Positions 29,856 through 39,358 of a DNA stretch of 64,000 nucleotides are shown here, in pieces. Both the position numbers and the translations under genes were made by a program. Positions within the stretch are counted from its first letter, which is position 1. The number at the start of each line of letters is the position of its first letter. Location of the stretch: contig NZ_CP128170.1 of the NCBI RefSeq assembly GCF_030347395.1, positions 2,976,001-3,040,000 of the forward strand. Direction: 5' to 3'. This stretch comes from Microbacterium sp. ET2 (GTDB lineage: Bacteria; Actinomycetota; Actinomycetes; Actinomycetales; Microbacteriaceae). The notes under the pieces were generated by a model. That model made no database searches, was not told the origin of the DNA, and saw only the letters and a program-made list of their open reading frames with translations.

Positions 29856-31196
29856 TCATCCCTCCGCAGCTGCGCGGGGGCCGTCGAGCATCCCCTGCCA
29901 GAGCTGCGGGAACTGGGGCATCGTCTTCGCCGTCGTGCCGATGTCGTCCACCGACACCCCCTCCACACGCAGTCCGACGAGGGCGCCGGTGGTGGCGAGG
30001 CGGTGATCGTGGTGGGCGCGCCAGAGACCGGCACGAAGCGGCCGCGGGACGATGCGGATGCCGTCGGCGAGTTCGTGCGCCTCGCCGCCCAGAGCGCGGA
30101 GGTTCGCCACGAGCGCCGCGATGCGGTCGGTCTCGTGTCCGCGGATGTGTCCGATGCCGTACAGGGTCGTCGGTGCGTCGGCGAAGGCGGCGAGGGCGAA
30201 CAGGGTGGGGGTCAGCTCGCCTGCGGCGGAGAGGTCGAGGTCGACGCCCGCGATGGTCTCCCCGGCGCTCACGGTCAGCGCGCCACCTCTGCGGACCACG
30301 CGTGCCCCCATAAGGGACAGGATGTCACTGAGCATGGCCCCGGGCTGGGTGGAGTGCAGCGGCCAGCCGGTCACCGACACCGAGCCGCCCGCGATCATGG
30401 CCGCGGCCAGGAACGGTGCGGCGTTGGAGAGGTCGGGTTCGATCGCGACATCCTTCGCCCGGATGGGTCCTGCGGGGACGACCCACTCACCGGGCGCGGG
30501 CCGCTCGACATGGACGCCTCTGCGGGCGAGGGCTTCGATCGTCATGTCGATGTGCGGGATGCTCGGGAGCCTGCCCCCGGAATGGATGAGATGCAGGCCC
30601 ACGTCGAATCGCGGAGCGGCCAGCAGCAGCCCGGAAACGAACTGGCTGGAGGCGCTGGCGTCCATCGTCACCTCGCCACCGCGCACGTGCCCGCGGCCCC
30701 GCACGAGGAAGGGGAGCGTCCAGTGGCCGCCATCGTCGATGTCGACACCGACATCGCGGAGCGCGTGGATCATCGCACCCATGGGGCGGTGGAGTGCCGT
30801 CTCGTGGGCGGTGACCTCGACGTCGTTGTCGGCGAAGCCGGCGACGGGGCTGATGAACCGCATCACGGTGCCGGCCTGACCGCAGTCCACCGCGCCGCCC
30901 CCGTGCAGCGGCCAGATGGGGGTGATGAGCAGGTCATCGCCGAAGTCGCCCTCGCCGGGTTCCGTCTCGACGCAGACGCCGAGCGCCCGCAGCGCATCGA
31001 TCATCCGGGCGGAGTCGTCGCTGTGCAACGGGGCGATCAGCCGGCTGGGGCCGTCGGCGAGTGCAGCGAGGACGAGTTCGCGGTTGGTCAGCGATTTCGA
31101 CCCCGGCACCGTGACGACGGCGCGCAAGGGGCCCTCCGCCGTCGGGGCGGCCCACGCGCGGACGTCGGAGTCGGGGGAATACCCGGGCGGTGTCAT
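29856..31196 (-). CDS. aroA: 3-phosphoshikimate 1-carboxyvinyltransferase (EPSP synthase)
   Basis: 446 residues. The shikimate-pathway enzyme joins PEP to shikimate-3-phosphate. Signatures are [19 protein letters not shown] near residue 32 (PEP-binding Lys), [17 protein letters not shown], and [15 protein letters not shown] near the C-terminus. The ATG at 31196 lies 8 nt after a TAGGGT -10 box on the minus strand. The promoter region of the divergent sigH gene overlaps this start, so the two genes share a very short control region (37 bp). Confidence 0.96.
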   Translation of the reverse strand: MTPPGYSPDSDVRAWAAPTAEGPLRAVVTVPGSKSLTNRELVLAALADGPSRLIAPLHSDDSARMIDALRALGVCVETEPGEGDFGDDLLITPIWPLHGGGAVDCGQAGTVMRFISPVAGFADNDVEVTAHETALHRPMGAMIHALRDVGVDIDDGGHWTLPFLVRGRGHVRGGEVTMDASASSQFVSGLLLAAPRFDVGLHLIHSGGRLPSIPHIDMTIEALARRGVHVERPAPGEWVVPAGPIRAKDVAIEPDLSNAAPFLAAAMIAGGSVSVTGWPLHSTQPGAMLSDILSLMGARVVRRGGALTVSAGETIAGVDLDLSAAGELTPTLFALAAFADAPTTLYGIGHIRGHETDRIAALVANLRALGGEAHELADGIRIVPRPLRAGLWRAHHDHRLATTGALVGLRVEGVSVDDIGTTAKTMPQFPQLWQGMLDGPRAAAEG

Positions 31197-31202
31197 CGAG
31201 TT
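31176..31202 (+). promoter_or_regulatory. SigH/SigR-type promoter of sigH
   Basis: GGAAT (31176-31180) and GTT (31200-31202) are separated by 19 nt, matching the SigR/SigH consensus GGAAT-N18-19-GTT. The first element lies inside the 5' end of aroA and the second is 32 nt before the sigH ATG. It implies that the sigma factor activates its own gene, as in Streptomyces and mycobacteria. Confidence 0.7.
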
Positions 31203-31204
31203 CT

Positions 31205-31210
31205 ACCCTA
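31205..31210 (-). promoter_or_regulatory. -10 box of aroA
   Basis: TAGGGT on the minus strand ends 8 nt before the aroA ATG. It lies 3 bp from the -10 element of the opposing sigH promoter, so the two promoters overlap. Confidence 0.5.
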
Positions 31211-31233
31211 ACGAACCACCGAGAGGAGCCGGG

Positions 31234-31902
31234 ATGATCGCCACGCTCGAACGGCCTGACGCACAGACTGTCGAGGAGATCGCCGCCGTAGACTGGCGCG
31301 TGATGTCTGACCAGCCAGCCTCCGTCGAGGAAACGCGTACGCAGTTCGAGCAGCAGGCGCTGCCGTTCATGGACCAGCTGTACGCCGCGGCGATGCGGAT
31401 GACGCGCAATCCGGCCGACGCCGCCGACCTCGTCCAGGAGACGTTCGTCAAGGCGTTCGCGTCGTGGAAGAGCTTCACCCAGGGCACGAATCTGAAGGCG
31501 TGGCTCTACCGGATCCTCACCAACACCTACATCAACACCTACCGGAAGAAGCAGCGCGAGCCCTTCCAAGGGGCGATCGACGAGCTGGAGGACTGGCAGC
31601 TCGGCGGAGCCGAATCGACGACGGCGATCAGTACGCGTTCGGCAGAGGCCGAAGCGATCGATCACATGCCGGCGTCGGTGGTGAAGGACGCTCTGCAGGC
31701 GATCCCGGAGGACTTCCGGTTGGCGGTGTACCTCGCCGATGTGGAGGGCTTCGCCTACCAGGAGATCGCCGACATCATGAAAACCCCCATCGGCACGGTC
31801 ATGAGCCGTCTGCACCGAGGCAGGCGGATGCTGCGTGACCTGCTGGCCGATTACGCGAAAGAGCGCGGTATCGACACCGCCGCCACGGGAGTGAAGAAAT
31901 GA
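31234..31902 (+). CDS. sigH: ECF sigma factor SigH/SigR
   Basis: 222 residues from the ATG at 31234, which follows the ribosome-binding site gagaggag. Region 2 is [20 protein letters not shown] and [10 protein letters not shown]; region 4 is [20 protein letters not shown] followed by RLHRGR. It directs transcription of thiol-oxidative and heat stress genes (thioredoxin, mycothiol, proteases) in actinobacteria. The next gene, overlapping by 4 nt, is the cognate zinc anti-sigma factor. A later start ([10 protein letters not shown], 31303) is possible and resembles some homologues, but the promoter and ribosome-binding site favour 31234. Confidence 0.94.
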   Translation: MIATLERPDAQTVEEIAAVDWRVMSDQPASVEETRTQFEQQALPFMDQLYAAAMRMTRNPADAADLVQETFVKAFASWKSFTQGTNLKAWLYRILTNTYINTYRKKQREPFQGAIDELEDWQLGGAESTTAISTRSAEAEAIDHMPASVVKDALQAIPEDFRLAVYLADVEGFAYQEIADIMKTPIGTVMSRLHRGRRMLRDLLADYAKERGIDTAATGVKK

Positions 31903-32141
31903 CGGACTGCGGCTGCGAGAAGGCACGGCGCGACCTCGAGGAGTACCTCCGCAACGAGGTCTGCAAGACCGAGCACAAAGACATCACCGAGCACCTGGAC
32001 AACTGCCCGGGATGCCGCGACGAGGCGTTGGTGGCCCGGACGCTCACCGAGGTCGTGGCCCGGGCGTGCAAGGAGACCGCGCCCGAGGAGCTGCGCGACC
32101 AGATCCTCACGCGGCTGCGCACCGCCCAGGCCACGCACTGA
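31899..32141 (+). CDS. rsrA: Mycothiol-system anti-sigma factor RsrA/RshA
   Basis: 80 residues. The ZAS signature H32-L-D-N-C36-P-G-C39 and three further cysteines (4, 6, 22) form the redox-sensitive zinc site. In the reduced, zinc-bound form it binds SigH/SigR; oxidation makes a disulfide and frees the sigma factor. The ATGA overlap with sigH gives coupled translation and balanced amounts. A weak inverted repeat follows the stop. Confidence 0.93.
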   Translation: MTDCGCEKARRDLEEYLRNEVCKTEHKDITEHLDNCPGCRDEALVARTLTEVVARACKETAPEELRDQILTRLRTAQATH

Positions 32142-32147
32142 CCGTGC

Positions 32148-32182
32148 CTGACCGGCCACCGCCAGAGACGGTAACCGGTCAG
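32148..32182. terminator. Weak inverted repeat between rsrA and kgd
   Basis: ctgaccgg (32148-32155) and ccggtcag (32175-32182) are perfectly complementary 8-bp arms with a 19-nt gap that can pair partly (acc/ggt). It lies between convergent genes and may act as a terminator. Confidence 0.45.
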
Positions 32183-32189
32183 CGCAGAG

Positions 32190-35100
32190 TTACAAGGTGA
32201 GGGCCGCCCGCATGATCTCGGCCTGCTCGGCCGCGTGCACCTTCGGCGACCCGGTCGCCGTCGACGCCATCGCGGGGCGCGAGATCAGTTCGATGTCGCG
32301 GCCGTCGAGGTGCTTGCTCAGCTCGAGGGCGATGAACGGCCATGCGCCCTGGTTCTCGGGTTCGTCCTGCACCCACACGAGGTCGGCGCCGGGGTAGTTG
32401 GCCAGTACGCGGTGCAGCGCTTCGACGGGTGAGGGGTAGAACTGCTCCAGACGCACCAGGGCGATCCGCGGGTCGGGCTTCTTGTCGAGCTCCGCGCGCA
32501 GATCCCAGTGCAGCTTGCCGGAGTGCAGCAGCACCCGCTCCACCTTCGACGCCTCGACGCCGCGGTCGTCGTCGAGCACCGGCTCGAAGCGACCCGACAG
32601 GAAGTCCTCGACCTTGCTGGTCGCTCCGCGCAGGCGCAGCATCGCCTTGGGCGTGAAGACGACGAGCGGTCGGCGAGGACGTGCGTATGCCTGGCGACGC
32701 AGCAGGTGGAAGTACGACGCCGGGGTCGACGGGCGAGCGACGATCATGTTGTCCTGGGCGCACATCTGCAGGTACCGCTCGATCCGCGCCGACGAGTGGT
32801 CGGGCCCCTGGCCCTCGTACCCGTGGGGGAGAAGGAGCGTGACGCTGGACTGCTGGCCCCACTTCTGCTCGGCGGAGGAGATGAACTCGTCGATGACGGA
32901 CTGGGCGCCGTTGGCGAAGTCGCCGAACTGCGCCTCCCAGAGCACCAGCGCGTCGGTGCGCTCGACCGAGTAGCCGTATTCGAAGGCCATCGCGGCGTAT
33001 TCGCTGAGCAGGGAGTCGTAGACCCAGAAGCGCCCCTGGTTGTCGGCCAGGTTCGTGAGCGGAATCCACTCCTGGCCGTTCTGGCGGTCATGCAGCACCG
33101 AGTGGCGCTGGACGAACGTGCCGCGGCGGGAGTCCTGACCGGCCAGCCGCACCGAGGTGCCCTCGACCAGCAGCGAGCCGAAGGCGAGGAGCTCGGCGAA
33201 GCCCCAATCGATGTTGCCGTTGCGGCTCATGTCCAGGCGCTTGTCCAGCAGCTGCTGGAGCTTCCCGTGCACGGTGAAGCCATCGGGCTTGTTGACGAAT
33301 GCGTCGCCGATGAGGTGCACCATGTCGCGGGAGACGCCCGTGGTGTCGAGCTCGCCTGCGGGCGTGGCCCCGGCCTCATTCGCATCCGGACCGACGGTGG
33401 GCGAGGATCCGGTCTCGGCCGCGTGCGTTTCTGCGAAGGCGATCTCGAGGCGGTTCTGGAAGTCGCGCTTGGCCTGCTCGTACTCTTCCTCGGTGATGTC
33501 GCCGCGGCCGACGAGCGCCTCCGTGTAGAGGCGCCGCACCGAACGCTTGGCCTCGATGAGGTTCGTCATCAGCGGCTGCGTCATCGAGGGGTCGTCGCCC
33601 TCGTTGTGGCCTCGGCGTCGGTAGCAGACCAGATCGATCACGACGTCGCGGTGGAACTTCTCGCGGAAGGCGAAGGCCAGCTGCGCCACGCGGACGACGG
33701 CCTCGGGGTCGTCGCCGTTGACATGGAAGATCGGCGCCTGGATCGTCTTGGCCACGTCGGTGGCGTACACCGAGGTGCGCGCGTCGCCCGGCATGGTGGT
33801 GAAGCCGACCTGGTTGTTGACCACGATGTGGACCGTGCCGCCCGTGCGGTAACCGCGCAGCTGCGACATCTGCAGCGTCTCGACGACCACGCCCTGGCCG
33901 GCGAAGGCCGCATCCCCGTGGATGAGGACCGGCAGCCACGAGAACGTGCCCACGGGCTTGCGGTCCTGGCGGGCGCGCACGATGCCCTCCAGCACGCCGT
34001 CGACGGTCTCGAGGTGCGAGGGGTTGGCGGCGAGGTAGACCGGGAGCTCACTGCCGTCGTCGGCGACGAAGGTGCCCTCGGTGCCGAGGTGATACTTCAC
34101 GTCGCCCGAGCCGCGCTTGGCCCCCACGGCGACCGAGCCCTCGAATTCGCGGAACACCTGTCCGTAGGTCTTGCCGCCGATGTTGGTCAGGACGTTCAGG
34201 CGGCCGCGGTGGGCCATGCCGATCGCCGCGCCGTCCAGGCCCGCCTGCGCGGCACCCTGCAGCACCTCGTCCAGCAGCGGAATGAGCGACTCGCCGCCCT
34301 CGAGACTGAAGCGCTTCTGGCCGACGTACTTCGTCTGGAGGAACGTCTCGAAGGCCTCGGCCTGGTTCAGCTTCGACAGGATGCGAAGCTGCTCATCGTG
34401 GCCGGGCTTGGTGTATTTGACCTCGACGTTCTGCTGGAACCACAGCCGCTGCTCGGGGTCTTGAATGTGCATGTACTCCAGGCCGATGGTGCGGCAGTAC
34501 GAGTCGCGCAGCACACCGAGGATCTCGCGGAGCTTCATGAGGCGTTTGCCGCCGAAGCCGCCGGTGACGAACTCGCGGTCGAGGTCCCAGAACGTCAGCC
34601 CGTGCTGCTCGATCTCGAGGTCGGGGTGGGTGCGCTGGACGTACTCGAGCGGGTCGATGTCGGCCATGAGGTGGCCGCGCACGCGGAAGGAGTTGATGAG
34701 TTCCTGCACGCGTGCGGTCTTGTCCACCCGCTCGGCGACGTCGACGTTGATGTCGCTGGCCCAGTGGATCGGGGCGTAAGGGATGCGCAGTGCGGCGAAG
34801 ATGTCGTCGTAGAAGCCGCGCTTGCCGATGAGCAGCTCGTGGATGATCTTCAGGAACTCGCCCGACCCGGCACCCTGGATCACGCGGTGGTCGTAGGTGC
34901 TGGTGAGGGTGATCGTCTTGCCGATCGCCATCTCGTTCAGCGTCTTCTCGCTCGCGCCCTGGAACTCGGCCGGGTAGTCCAGCGCGCCCGCGCCGACGAT
35001 GCATCCCTGACCCTTCATCAGGCGCGGCACCGAGTGGACGGTGCCGATGCCGCCGGGGTTGGTGAGGGAGATCGTGGTGCCCTGGAAGTCGGCCGCGGTG

Positions 35101-35972
35101 AGCTTGTTGCCCCGGGCACGCGTGACCAGGTCCTCGTAGGAGGCGAGGTACTCGCCGAAGGTGAGACTCTCGGCCCGCTTGATGCTCGGGACCAGGAGCG
35201 ACCGCGTGCCGTCGGGCTTGGGGAGGTCGATCGCGATGCCGAGGTTGATGTGCGCGGGGGCCACCACCGAGGGCTTGCCGTCCACCTCGGCGTAGAAGAC
35301 GTTCTGGCTCGGGAACGCCTTCAGCGCCTGGATCATGGCCCAGCCGATGAGGTGGGTGAAGCTCACCTTGCCGCCGCGGGTGCGCGACATGTGGTTGTTG
35401 ATGACGATGCGGTTGTCGATCATCAGCTTCGCCGGCACGGTGCGCACGCTCGTCGCGGTGGGCACGGTCAGCGACTGGTCCATGTTCGCCGCGAGGGTCT
35501 TCGTTATGCCCTTGAGGACCGTGACCGTGTCTTCATCGGCCTGCTCCGGTGCTGCCGACGGGGTGACCTTGGGAGCCTGCGCCGGAATCGGCTGCGGCGC
35601 CGCCGGCTTCGCGGTCGTGCGGGCGACGGGCTGGGCGCCGATCACGGGAACCGGTGCGGTGATCGGGTGGGCATCGTTCGCAGGGGACGAAGCCGGAGCG
35701 TCGGATGCGGCGGGCGCATCGGATGCACCGGGCGCATCGGATGCCGGGGGCGACGGGTCCTTCGCCGGTGCCGCGTCGCTGGCGGCGGCGCTGTCATCCG
35801 CGCCTCCACCGTCGACCTCGACGGGGTGATAGGCCTCGAGGATCGGCCACCACTCCTTGTCCACGGAGTTCTTGTCGACCTTGTACTGCTCGTACAGTTC
35901 GTCGACCAGCCATTCGTTGGCCCCGAACTCTCCCTCGCTCGACACCCCGACGCCGGTCACCTGGCTCGACAC
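32190..35972 (-). CDS. kgd: Multifunctional 2-oxoglutarate dehydrogenase (Kgd/OdhA, E2-E1 fusion)
   Basis: 1260 residues from the GTG at 35972. The order is: N-terminal helix ANEWLVDELYEQYKVDKNSV, an Ala/Pro-rich linker (~50-130), an acyltransferase-like domain ending in DHRVIQGAGSGEFLKIIHEL, then the thiamine-diphosphate E1o component (GHLMADIDPLEYV, GMAHRGRLNVLTNIGGK, GDAAFAGQGVV, CYRRRGHNEGDDPSMTQPLM). It is the actinobacterial fusion that oxidises 2-oxoglutarate in the TCA cycle and lacks a lipoyl domain; OdhI/GarA normally controls it. The HRVIQG motif lacks the usual Asp of E2 enzymes, as in mycobacterial Kgd. In-frame ATGs at 36005 and 36035 have no ribosome-binding site, and homologues begin with SSQVTGVGV, so the GTG is preferred. 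Confidence 0.95.
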   Translation of the reverse strand: MSSQVTGVGVSSEGEFGANEWLVDELYEQYKVDKNSVDKEWWPILEAYHPVEVDGGGADDSAAASDAAPAKDPSPPASDAPGASDAPAASDAPASSPANDAHPITAPVPVIGAQPVARTTAKPAAPQPIPAQAPKVTPSAAPEQADEDTVTVLKGITKTLAANMDQSLTVPTATSVRTVPAKLMIDNRIVINNHMSRTRGGKVSFTHLIGWAMIQALKAFPSQNVFYAEVDGKPSVVAPAHINLGIAIDLPKPDGTRSLLVPSIKRAESLTFGEYLASYEDLVTRARGNKLTAADFQGTTISLTNPGGIGTVHSVPRLMKGQGCIVGAGALDYPAEFQGASEKTLNEMAIGKTITLTSTYDHRVIQGAGSGEFLKIIHELLIGKRGFYDDIFAALRIPYAPIHWASDINVDVAERVDKTARVQELINSFRVRGHLMADIDPLEYVQRTHPDLEIEQHGLTFWDLDREFVTGGFGGKRLMKLREILGVLRDSYCRTIGLEYMHIQDPEQRLWFQQNVEVKYTKPGHDEQLRILSKLNQAEAFETFLQTKYVGQKRFSLEGGESLIPLLDEVLQGAAQAGLDGAAIGMAHRGRLNVLTNIGGKTYGQVFREFEGSVAVGAKRGSGDVKYHLGTEGTFVADDGSELPVYLAANPSHLETVDGVLEGIVRARQDRKPVGTFSWLPVLIHGDAAFAGQGVVVETLQMSQLRGYRTGGTVHIVVNNQVGFTTMPGDARTSVYATDVAKTIQAPIFHVNGDDPEAVVRVAQLAFAFREKFHRDVVIDLVCYRRRGHNEGDDPSMTQPLMTNLIEAKRSVRRLYTEALVGRGDITEEEYEQAKRDFQNRLEIAFAETHAAETGSSPTVGPDANEAGATPAGELDTTGVSRDMVHLIGDAFVNKPDGFTVHGKLQQLLDKRLDMSRNGNIDWGFAELLAFGSLLVEGTSVRLAGQDSRRGTFVQRHSVLHDRQNGQEWIPLTNLADNQGRFWVYDSLLSEYAAMAFEYGYSVERTDALVLWEAQFGDFANGAQSVIDEFISSAEQKWGQQSSVTLLLPHGYEGQGPDHSSARIERYLQMCAQDNMIVARPSTPASYFHLLRRQAYARPRRPLVVFTPKAMLRLRGATSKVEDFLSGRFEPVLDDDRGVEASKVERVLLHSGKLHWDLRAELDKKPDPRIALVRLEQFYPSPVEALHRVLANYPGADLVWVQDEPENQGAWPFIALELSKHLDGRDIELISRPAMASTATGSPKVHAAEQAEIMRAALTL

Positions 35973-36137
35973 GCTCGATCGCCTGCTTTCATCGCCGAAA
36001 TTCATCTGTCGCACAGGTCTCGGTCCGGCCCGCACGCACGATTGTTAAGACTAACCCAGTCTGCCGAGGCCGTTCCCGGGTCCAGCCCCGCTCAGTGGGC
36101 CACCAATCGCCTCTCTTCACGCGAGCGCAAAGATCCC

Positions 36138-36143
36138 TAGGAT
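36138..36143 (+). promoter_or_regulatory. -10 box of guaB1 (leaderless)
   Basis: TAGGAT ends 7 nt before the ATG at 36151. The remainder of the 178-bp kgd-guaB1 gap contains a short AT-rich stretch near 36040-36056 that may hold the kgd promoter. Confidence 0.55.
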
Positions 36144-36150
36144 CGGTGCA

Positions 36151-37608
36151 ATGGAGTTCTACGGCGAGAAACCGCAGGTCGACCTCACGTACTCGGACGT
36201 GTTCCTGGTTCCGCGCCATTCGGCGATCACGAGCCGCCTCGACGTCGATCTGTCACCCGCGGACGGCACGCCCGCGACCCTCCCGCTGGTGTCGGCGAAC
36301 ATGAACTCGGTGACGGGCGCACGCCTGGCCGCCACTCTCGCGCGACGCGGCGGGCTCGGCGTCCTGCCGCAGGATCTTCCCCTGCAGGAGCTCGACGCGG
36401 CGATCCGGTGGGTCAAGGCGCAGCCGGTGCCGTGGGACACCCCGCTGGTGCTGCCCTCGTCGGCGACCGTCGCCGACGCCGCACGGCTCCTCCCGGCCAC
36501 TGATGGACACGGCATCGTCGTCAGCGACGCGCCCGCCGGACGCGTGCACATCGACGACGTCCATGGGGTGGTGCCCGCCCGCAGGCTGGGCTCGGCGCTG
36601 CCCGATGCGCGCCTGGGCGATCTCGCCCGCGGACATGCGGCGTCGATCGATGCGGACGATGTCGACGACGCCCGGCATGCCTTCGACCTCATCGTGGGCG
36701 CCGACGCCGAGACGGTGTGCGTGCTGCACCACGGTTTCGTCGTCGGCACGCTCTCGCGCCGCAGCGCGCTGCGCACCACGCTCTACCGCCCGGCCGTCGA
36801 CGCCTCGGGGCGCCTCGCGGTCGCCGCCGCCGTCGGGATCAACGGCGACGTGGCGGCCAAGGCTCGCGCACTCGTCGCCGCCGGCGTCGATGTGCTTGTC
36901 GTGGACACCGCCCACGGGCACCAGGACGGCATGCTCCGCGCCCTCCGCGCAGTGTCGGCCGAGGGTCTCGGCGTGCCGATCGTCGCGGGGAACATCGTCA
37001 CCGCGGACGGGGTCGCCGACCTCGTCGACGCCGGCGCGACGATCCTCAAGGTCGGCGTCGGCCCGGGTGCGATGTGCACCACGCGCATGATGACGGCGGT
37101 GGGTCGTCCGCAGTTCTCGGCCGTCCTCGAGACCGCCGCGGCCGCACGGGCCCGCGGCGCGCACGTGTGGGCCGACGGCGGGGTGCGCTACCCCCGCGAT
37201 GTCGCGCTGGCGCTCGCAGCCGGGGCCGCCTCCGTCATGATCGGCTCCTGGTTCGCGGGCACCATCGAGGCTCCGGGGGAGCTTCTGCGGGATGACGCGG
37301 GTCGGGCATACAAGGAATCGTGGGGCATGGCATCGACCAAGGCGGTGCAGGAGCGCTTCGGTCGGCTCGATCCCTACGAGCGGGCACGCAAGGAGCTCTT
37401 CGCCGAGGGCATCTCGTCGTCGAAGATCTACCTCGACCCGCTCCGACCCGGCCTCGAGGACCTGCTGGACATGATCACCTCGGGCGTGCGGTCGTCCTTC
37501 ACCTACGCGGGCGCGCACACCGTGTCGCAGTTCCACGAGCGCGCCCGCGTGGGCCTCCAGTCCGCCGCCGGCTATGAGGAGGGCAAGGCGCTCCCCGTCA
37601 GCTGGTGA
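36151..37608 (+). CDS. guaB1: GuaB1 family IMPDH-related protein (probable GMP reductase)
   Basis: 485 residues with the IMPDH/GMPR barrel: DVFLVPRHSAITSRLDVDLS, NMNSVTGARLAATLARRGGLG, a central CBS-like region (~100-200), DTAHGHQDGMLRAL, and the catalytic Cys near residue 308 in VGVGPGAMCTTRMMTAVGRP. The GuaB1 paralogue of Mycobacterium smegmatis was shown to be a GMP reductase (GMP to IMP with NADPH), so the same role is likely here. The start is supported by a leaderless -10 box. It is convergent with the aldehyde dehydrogenase gene. Confidence 0.92.
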   Translation: MEFYGEKPQVDLTYSDVFLVPRHSAITSRLDVDLSPADGTPATLPLVSANMNSVTGARLAATLARRGGLGVLPQDLPLQELDAAIRWVKAQPVPWDTPLVLPSSATVADAARLLPATDGHGIVVSDAPAGRVHIDDVHGVVPARRLGSALPDARLGDLARGHAASIDADDVDDARHAFDLIVGADAETVCVLHHGFVVGTLSRRSALRTTLYRPAVDASGRLAVAAAVGINGDVAAKARALVAAGVDVLVVDTAHGHQDGMLRALRAVSAEGLGVPIVAGNIVTADGVADLVDAGATILKVGVGPGAMCTTRMMTAVGRPQFSAVLETAAAARARGAHVWADGGVRYPRDVALALAAGAASVMIGSWFAGTIEAPGELLRDDAGRAYKESWGMASTKAVQERFGRLDPYERARKELFAEGISSSKIYLDPLRPGLEDLLDMITSGVRSSFTYAGAHTVSQFHERARVGLQSAAGYEEGKALPVSW

Positions 37609-37630
37609 TGGTGTCAGCAGGCGTGACCGC

Positions 37631-39127
37631 TCAGAGCGGGTACTGTCCCGGCTCGCGCCGCATCGTGATCCAGCGGGTCGCGGTGAAGGCGTCGATGTTC
37701 GCCTGCGCGCCTCCGTGGCGCGAGCCGGTGCCCGACGCGCCGACGCCGCCGAACGGGGCGTTGGCCTCGTCGTTCACGGTCTGATCGTTCACGTGCACGA
37801 TCCCCGACGGGATGCGCTGCGCCATCTCCCACCCCGCCATCGCGTCGGCGGTGACGATGCCCAGCGACAGCCCGTACTCGGTGTCGGAGGCGAGGGCGAC
37901 CGCCTCGTCGTCGGTGGCGAACGACACCACCGATGCGACCGGGCCGAAGACCTCGTCGCAGTAGGCGGCGGCGTCCTTCGGCGGGTTCGCGAGCACCGTC
38001 GGGCGGTAGAAGAGGTCCTGGTAGGTGCCGCCCGCGGCTAGCGTCGCCCCCTGGGCGACGGCGTCTTGCACGAGCGTGTGCACGCGGTCGCGCTGGACCT
38101 CGTCGATGAGCGGCCCGAGGTGCACCTGACCTGCGGCGGGATCGCCGACGACCATCGATTCGGCCTTCGCGGCGAGCTTGTCCACGTAAGCGTCGAAGAG
38201 CGACTCGTGCACGATGTGGCGGCCCACGGTCATGCAGATCTGGCCCTGGTGGAGGAACGACCCCCACGTGGCGAGGTTGACCGCCCTGTCGACATCCGCG
38301 TCGTGGCGGATGACGAACGCGGAGTTGCCGCCGAGCTCGAGGTGCGCCCGGGTCAGGTGGCGTCCGGCGAGCTCGCCCACGGCGCGCCCGGCGCGCGTGG
38401 AACCCGTGAACGCCACGACCCGCACCCGCGGGTCGGCGACCATCGCCTCACCGACATCGGCGCCGCCGGGCACCAGCTGCAGCAGTCCCTTCGGAAGGCC
38501 CGCCTCCTCGAAGATGCGCACCATGCTCACCCCACCGGTGATGACGGTGCGGGGGTCGGGTTTGAGCAGCACGGCGTTGCCGAGGGCGAGCGCGGGGGCG
38601 ACGGCGCGGATGCCGAGGATCAGCGGCACGTTGAACGGCGAGATGACCCCGACCACACCGACGGGAACCTGCTGTGCCAGGGACAGCCGGGGCTCCTCGC
38701 TGGCCAGGATCGAGCCGAGGGGGGCCGAGGGGAGGGCTGCGGCCTCGTAGCACTCCGCGGCCGTCACGTGCAGGGCGAAGCCGGCGAGAGGCGGGATGGC
38801 GCCGACCTCGCGGACGTTCCAGCCCATGATCTCCTCGGCGTGCTCCTCCCACAGCTGCGCCGCCTTGCGCAGAACACCGGCGCGTACCGGATGCGGGGTC
38901 GCCGCCCACTCCCGCTGGGCGCGTGCTGCTCCCTCGGCTGCTTTCGCGACATCCGCGGGCCCGGCCATGCCGACCATGGTGAGCGTTTCACCGGTCGCGG
39001 GTTCGACGGAGGCGGTCTGACCCCCCTCGCCGTGCACCCAGGCTCCGTCGATGTGGATGAGCCCCGCGAACACGTCGGGGTTGATGAGGGTGGAGGTGGC
39101 GGTGGGGGAGTCGGTGACGGTCGACAT
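37631..39127 (-). CDS. NAD(P)-dependent aldehyde dehydrogenase (benzaldehyde dehydrogenase-like)
   Basis: 498 residues with the ALDH fold: the general base Glu in LELGGNSAFVI, the nucleophile Cys in HQGQICMTVGRHIV, GSTRAGRAVGELAGRH and the C-terminal PFGGVGASGTGSRHGG. It oxidises an aldehyde to the acid with NAD(P)+. The pattern of motifs resembles XylC/benzaldehyde dehydrogenases, but substrate specificity is inferred. The upstream 230 bp hold an inverted repeat that may be its operator. It stands alone. Confidence 0.9.
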   Translation of the reverse strand: MSTVTDSPTATSTLINPDVFAGLIHIDGAWVHGEGGQTASVEPATGETLTMVGMAGPADVAKAAEGAARAQREWAATPHPVRAGVLRKAAQLWEEHAEEIMGWNVREVGAIPPLAGFALHVTAAECYEAAALPSAPLGSILASEEPRLSLAQQVPVGVVGVISPFNVPLILGIRAVAPALALGNAVLLKPDPRTVITGGVSMVRIFEEAGLPKGLLQLVPGGADVGEAMVADPRVRVVAFTGSTRAGRAVGELAGRHLTRAHLELGGNSAFVIRHDADVDRAVNLATWGSFLHQGQICMTVGRHIVHESLFDAYVDKLAAKAESMVVGDPAAGQVHLGPLIDEVQRDRVHTLVQDAVAQGATLAAGGTYQDLFYRPTVLANPPKDAAAYCDEVFGPVASVVSFATDDEAVALASDTEYGLSLGIVTADAMAGWEMAQRIPSGIVHVNDQTVNDEANAPFGGVGASGTGSRHGGAQANIDAFTATRWITMRREPGQYPL

Positions 39128-39168
39128 CGTTGTTCCTTCGTCAGATGTGCACGTTCAGCGGATGGATT

Positions 39169-39180
39169 CGCATGAATGCG
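39169..39180. promoter_or_regulatory. Small inverted repeat upstream of the aldehyde dehydrogenase
   Basis: cgcat-ga-atgcg has complementary 5-bp arms and lies 42 bp before the ALDH start. It could be an operator, possibly of a GntR/LacI-type regulator; no such regulator gene is adjacent. The remaining part of the 231-bp gap has only a possible -10 box (TAGACT near 39275) for the downstream gene. Confidence 0.3.
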
Positions 39181-39358
39181 TGTGGGAAGCGTACGACGAT
39201 CTCGGCGGTCGAGGGAGGGTCAATCCCACTCATCGGCACATCGATCCCCCGGGGCGATCGGCGTCGTCCTGCCGTAGACTTCTCGGCGAAATGGACGACC
39301 CTCCCAGTTGTAGACCCTCGCCCCACCGCCCCGCCCCCTCCCTGAACGGGGGTGGCAC

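Noticed and set aside
28788..31211. 807-residue open frame opposite rsgA and aroA
   Set aside because: Antisense to two certain genes; no motif.
32508..36140. 1210-residue open frame opposite kgd
   Set aside because: Antisense to kgd with no recognisable motif; composition reflects the third codon positions of the real gene.
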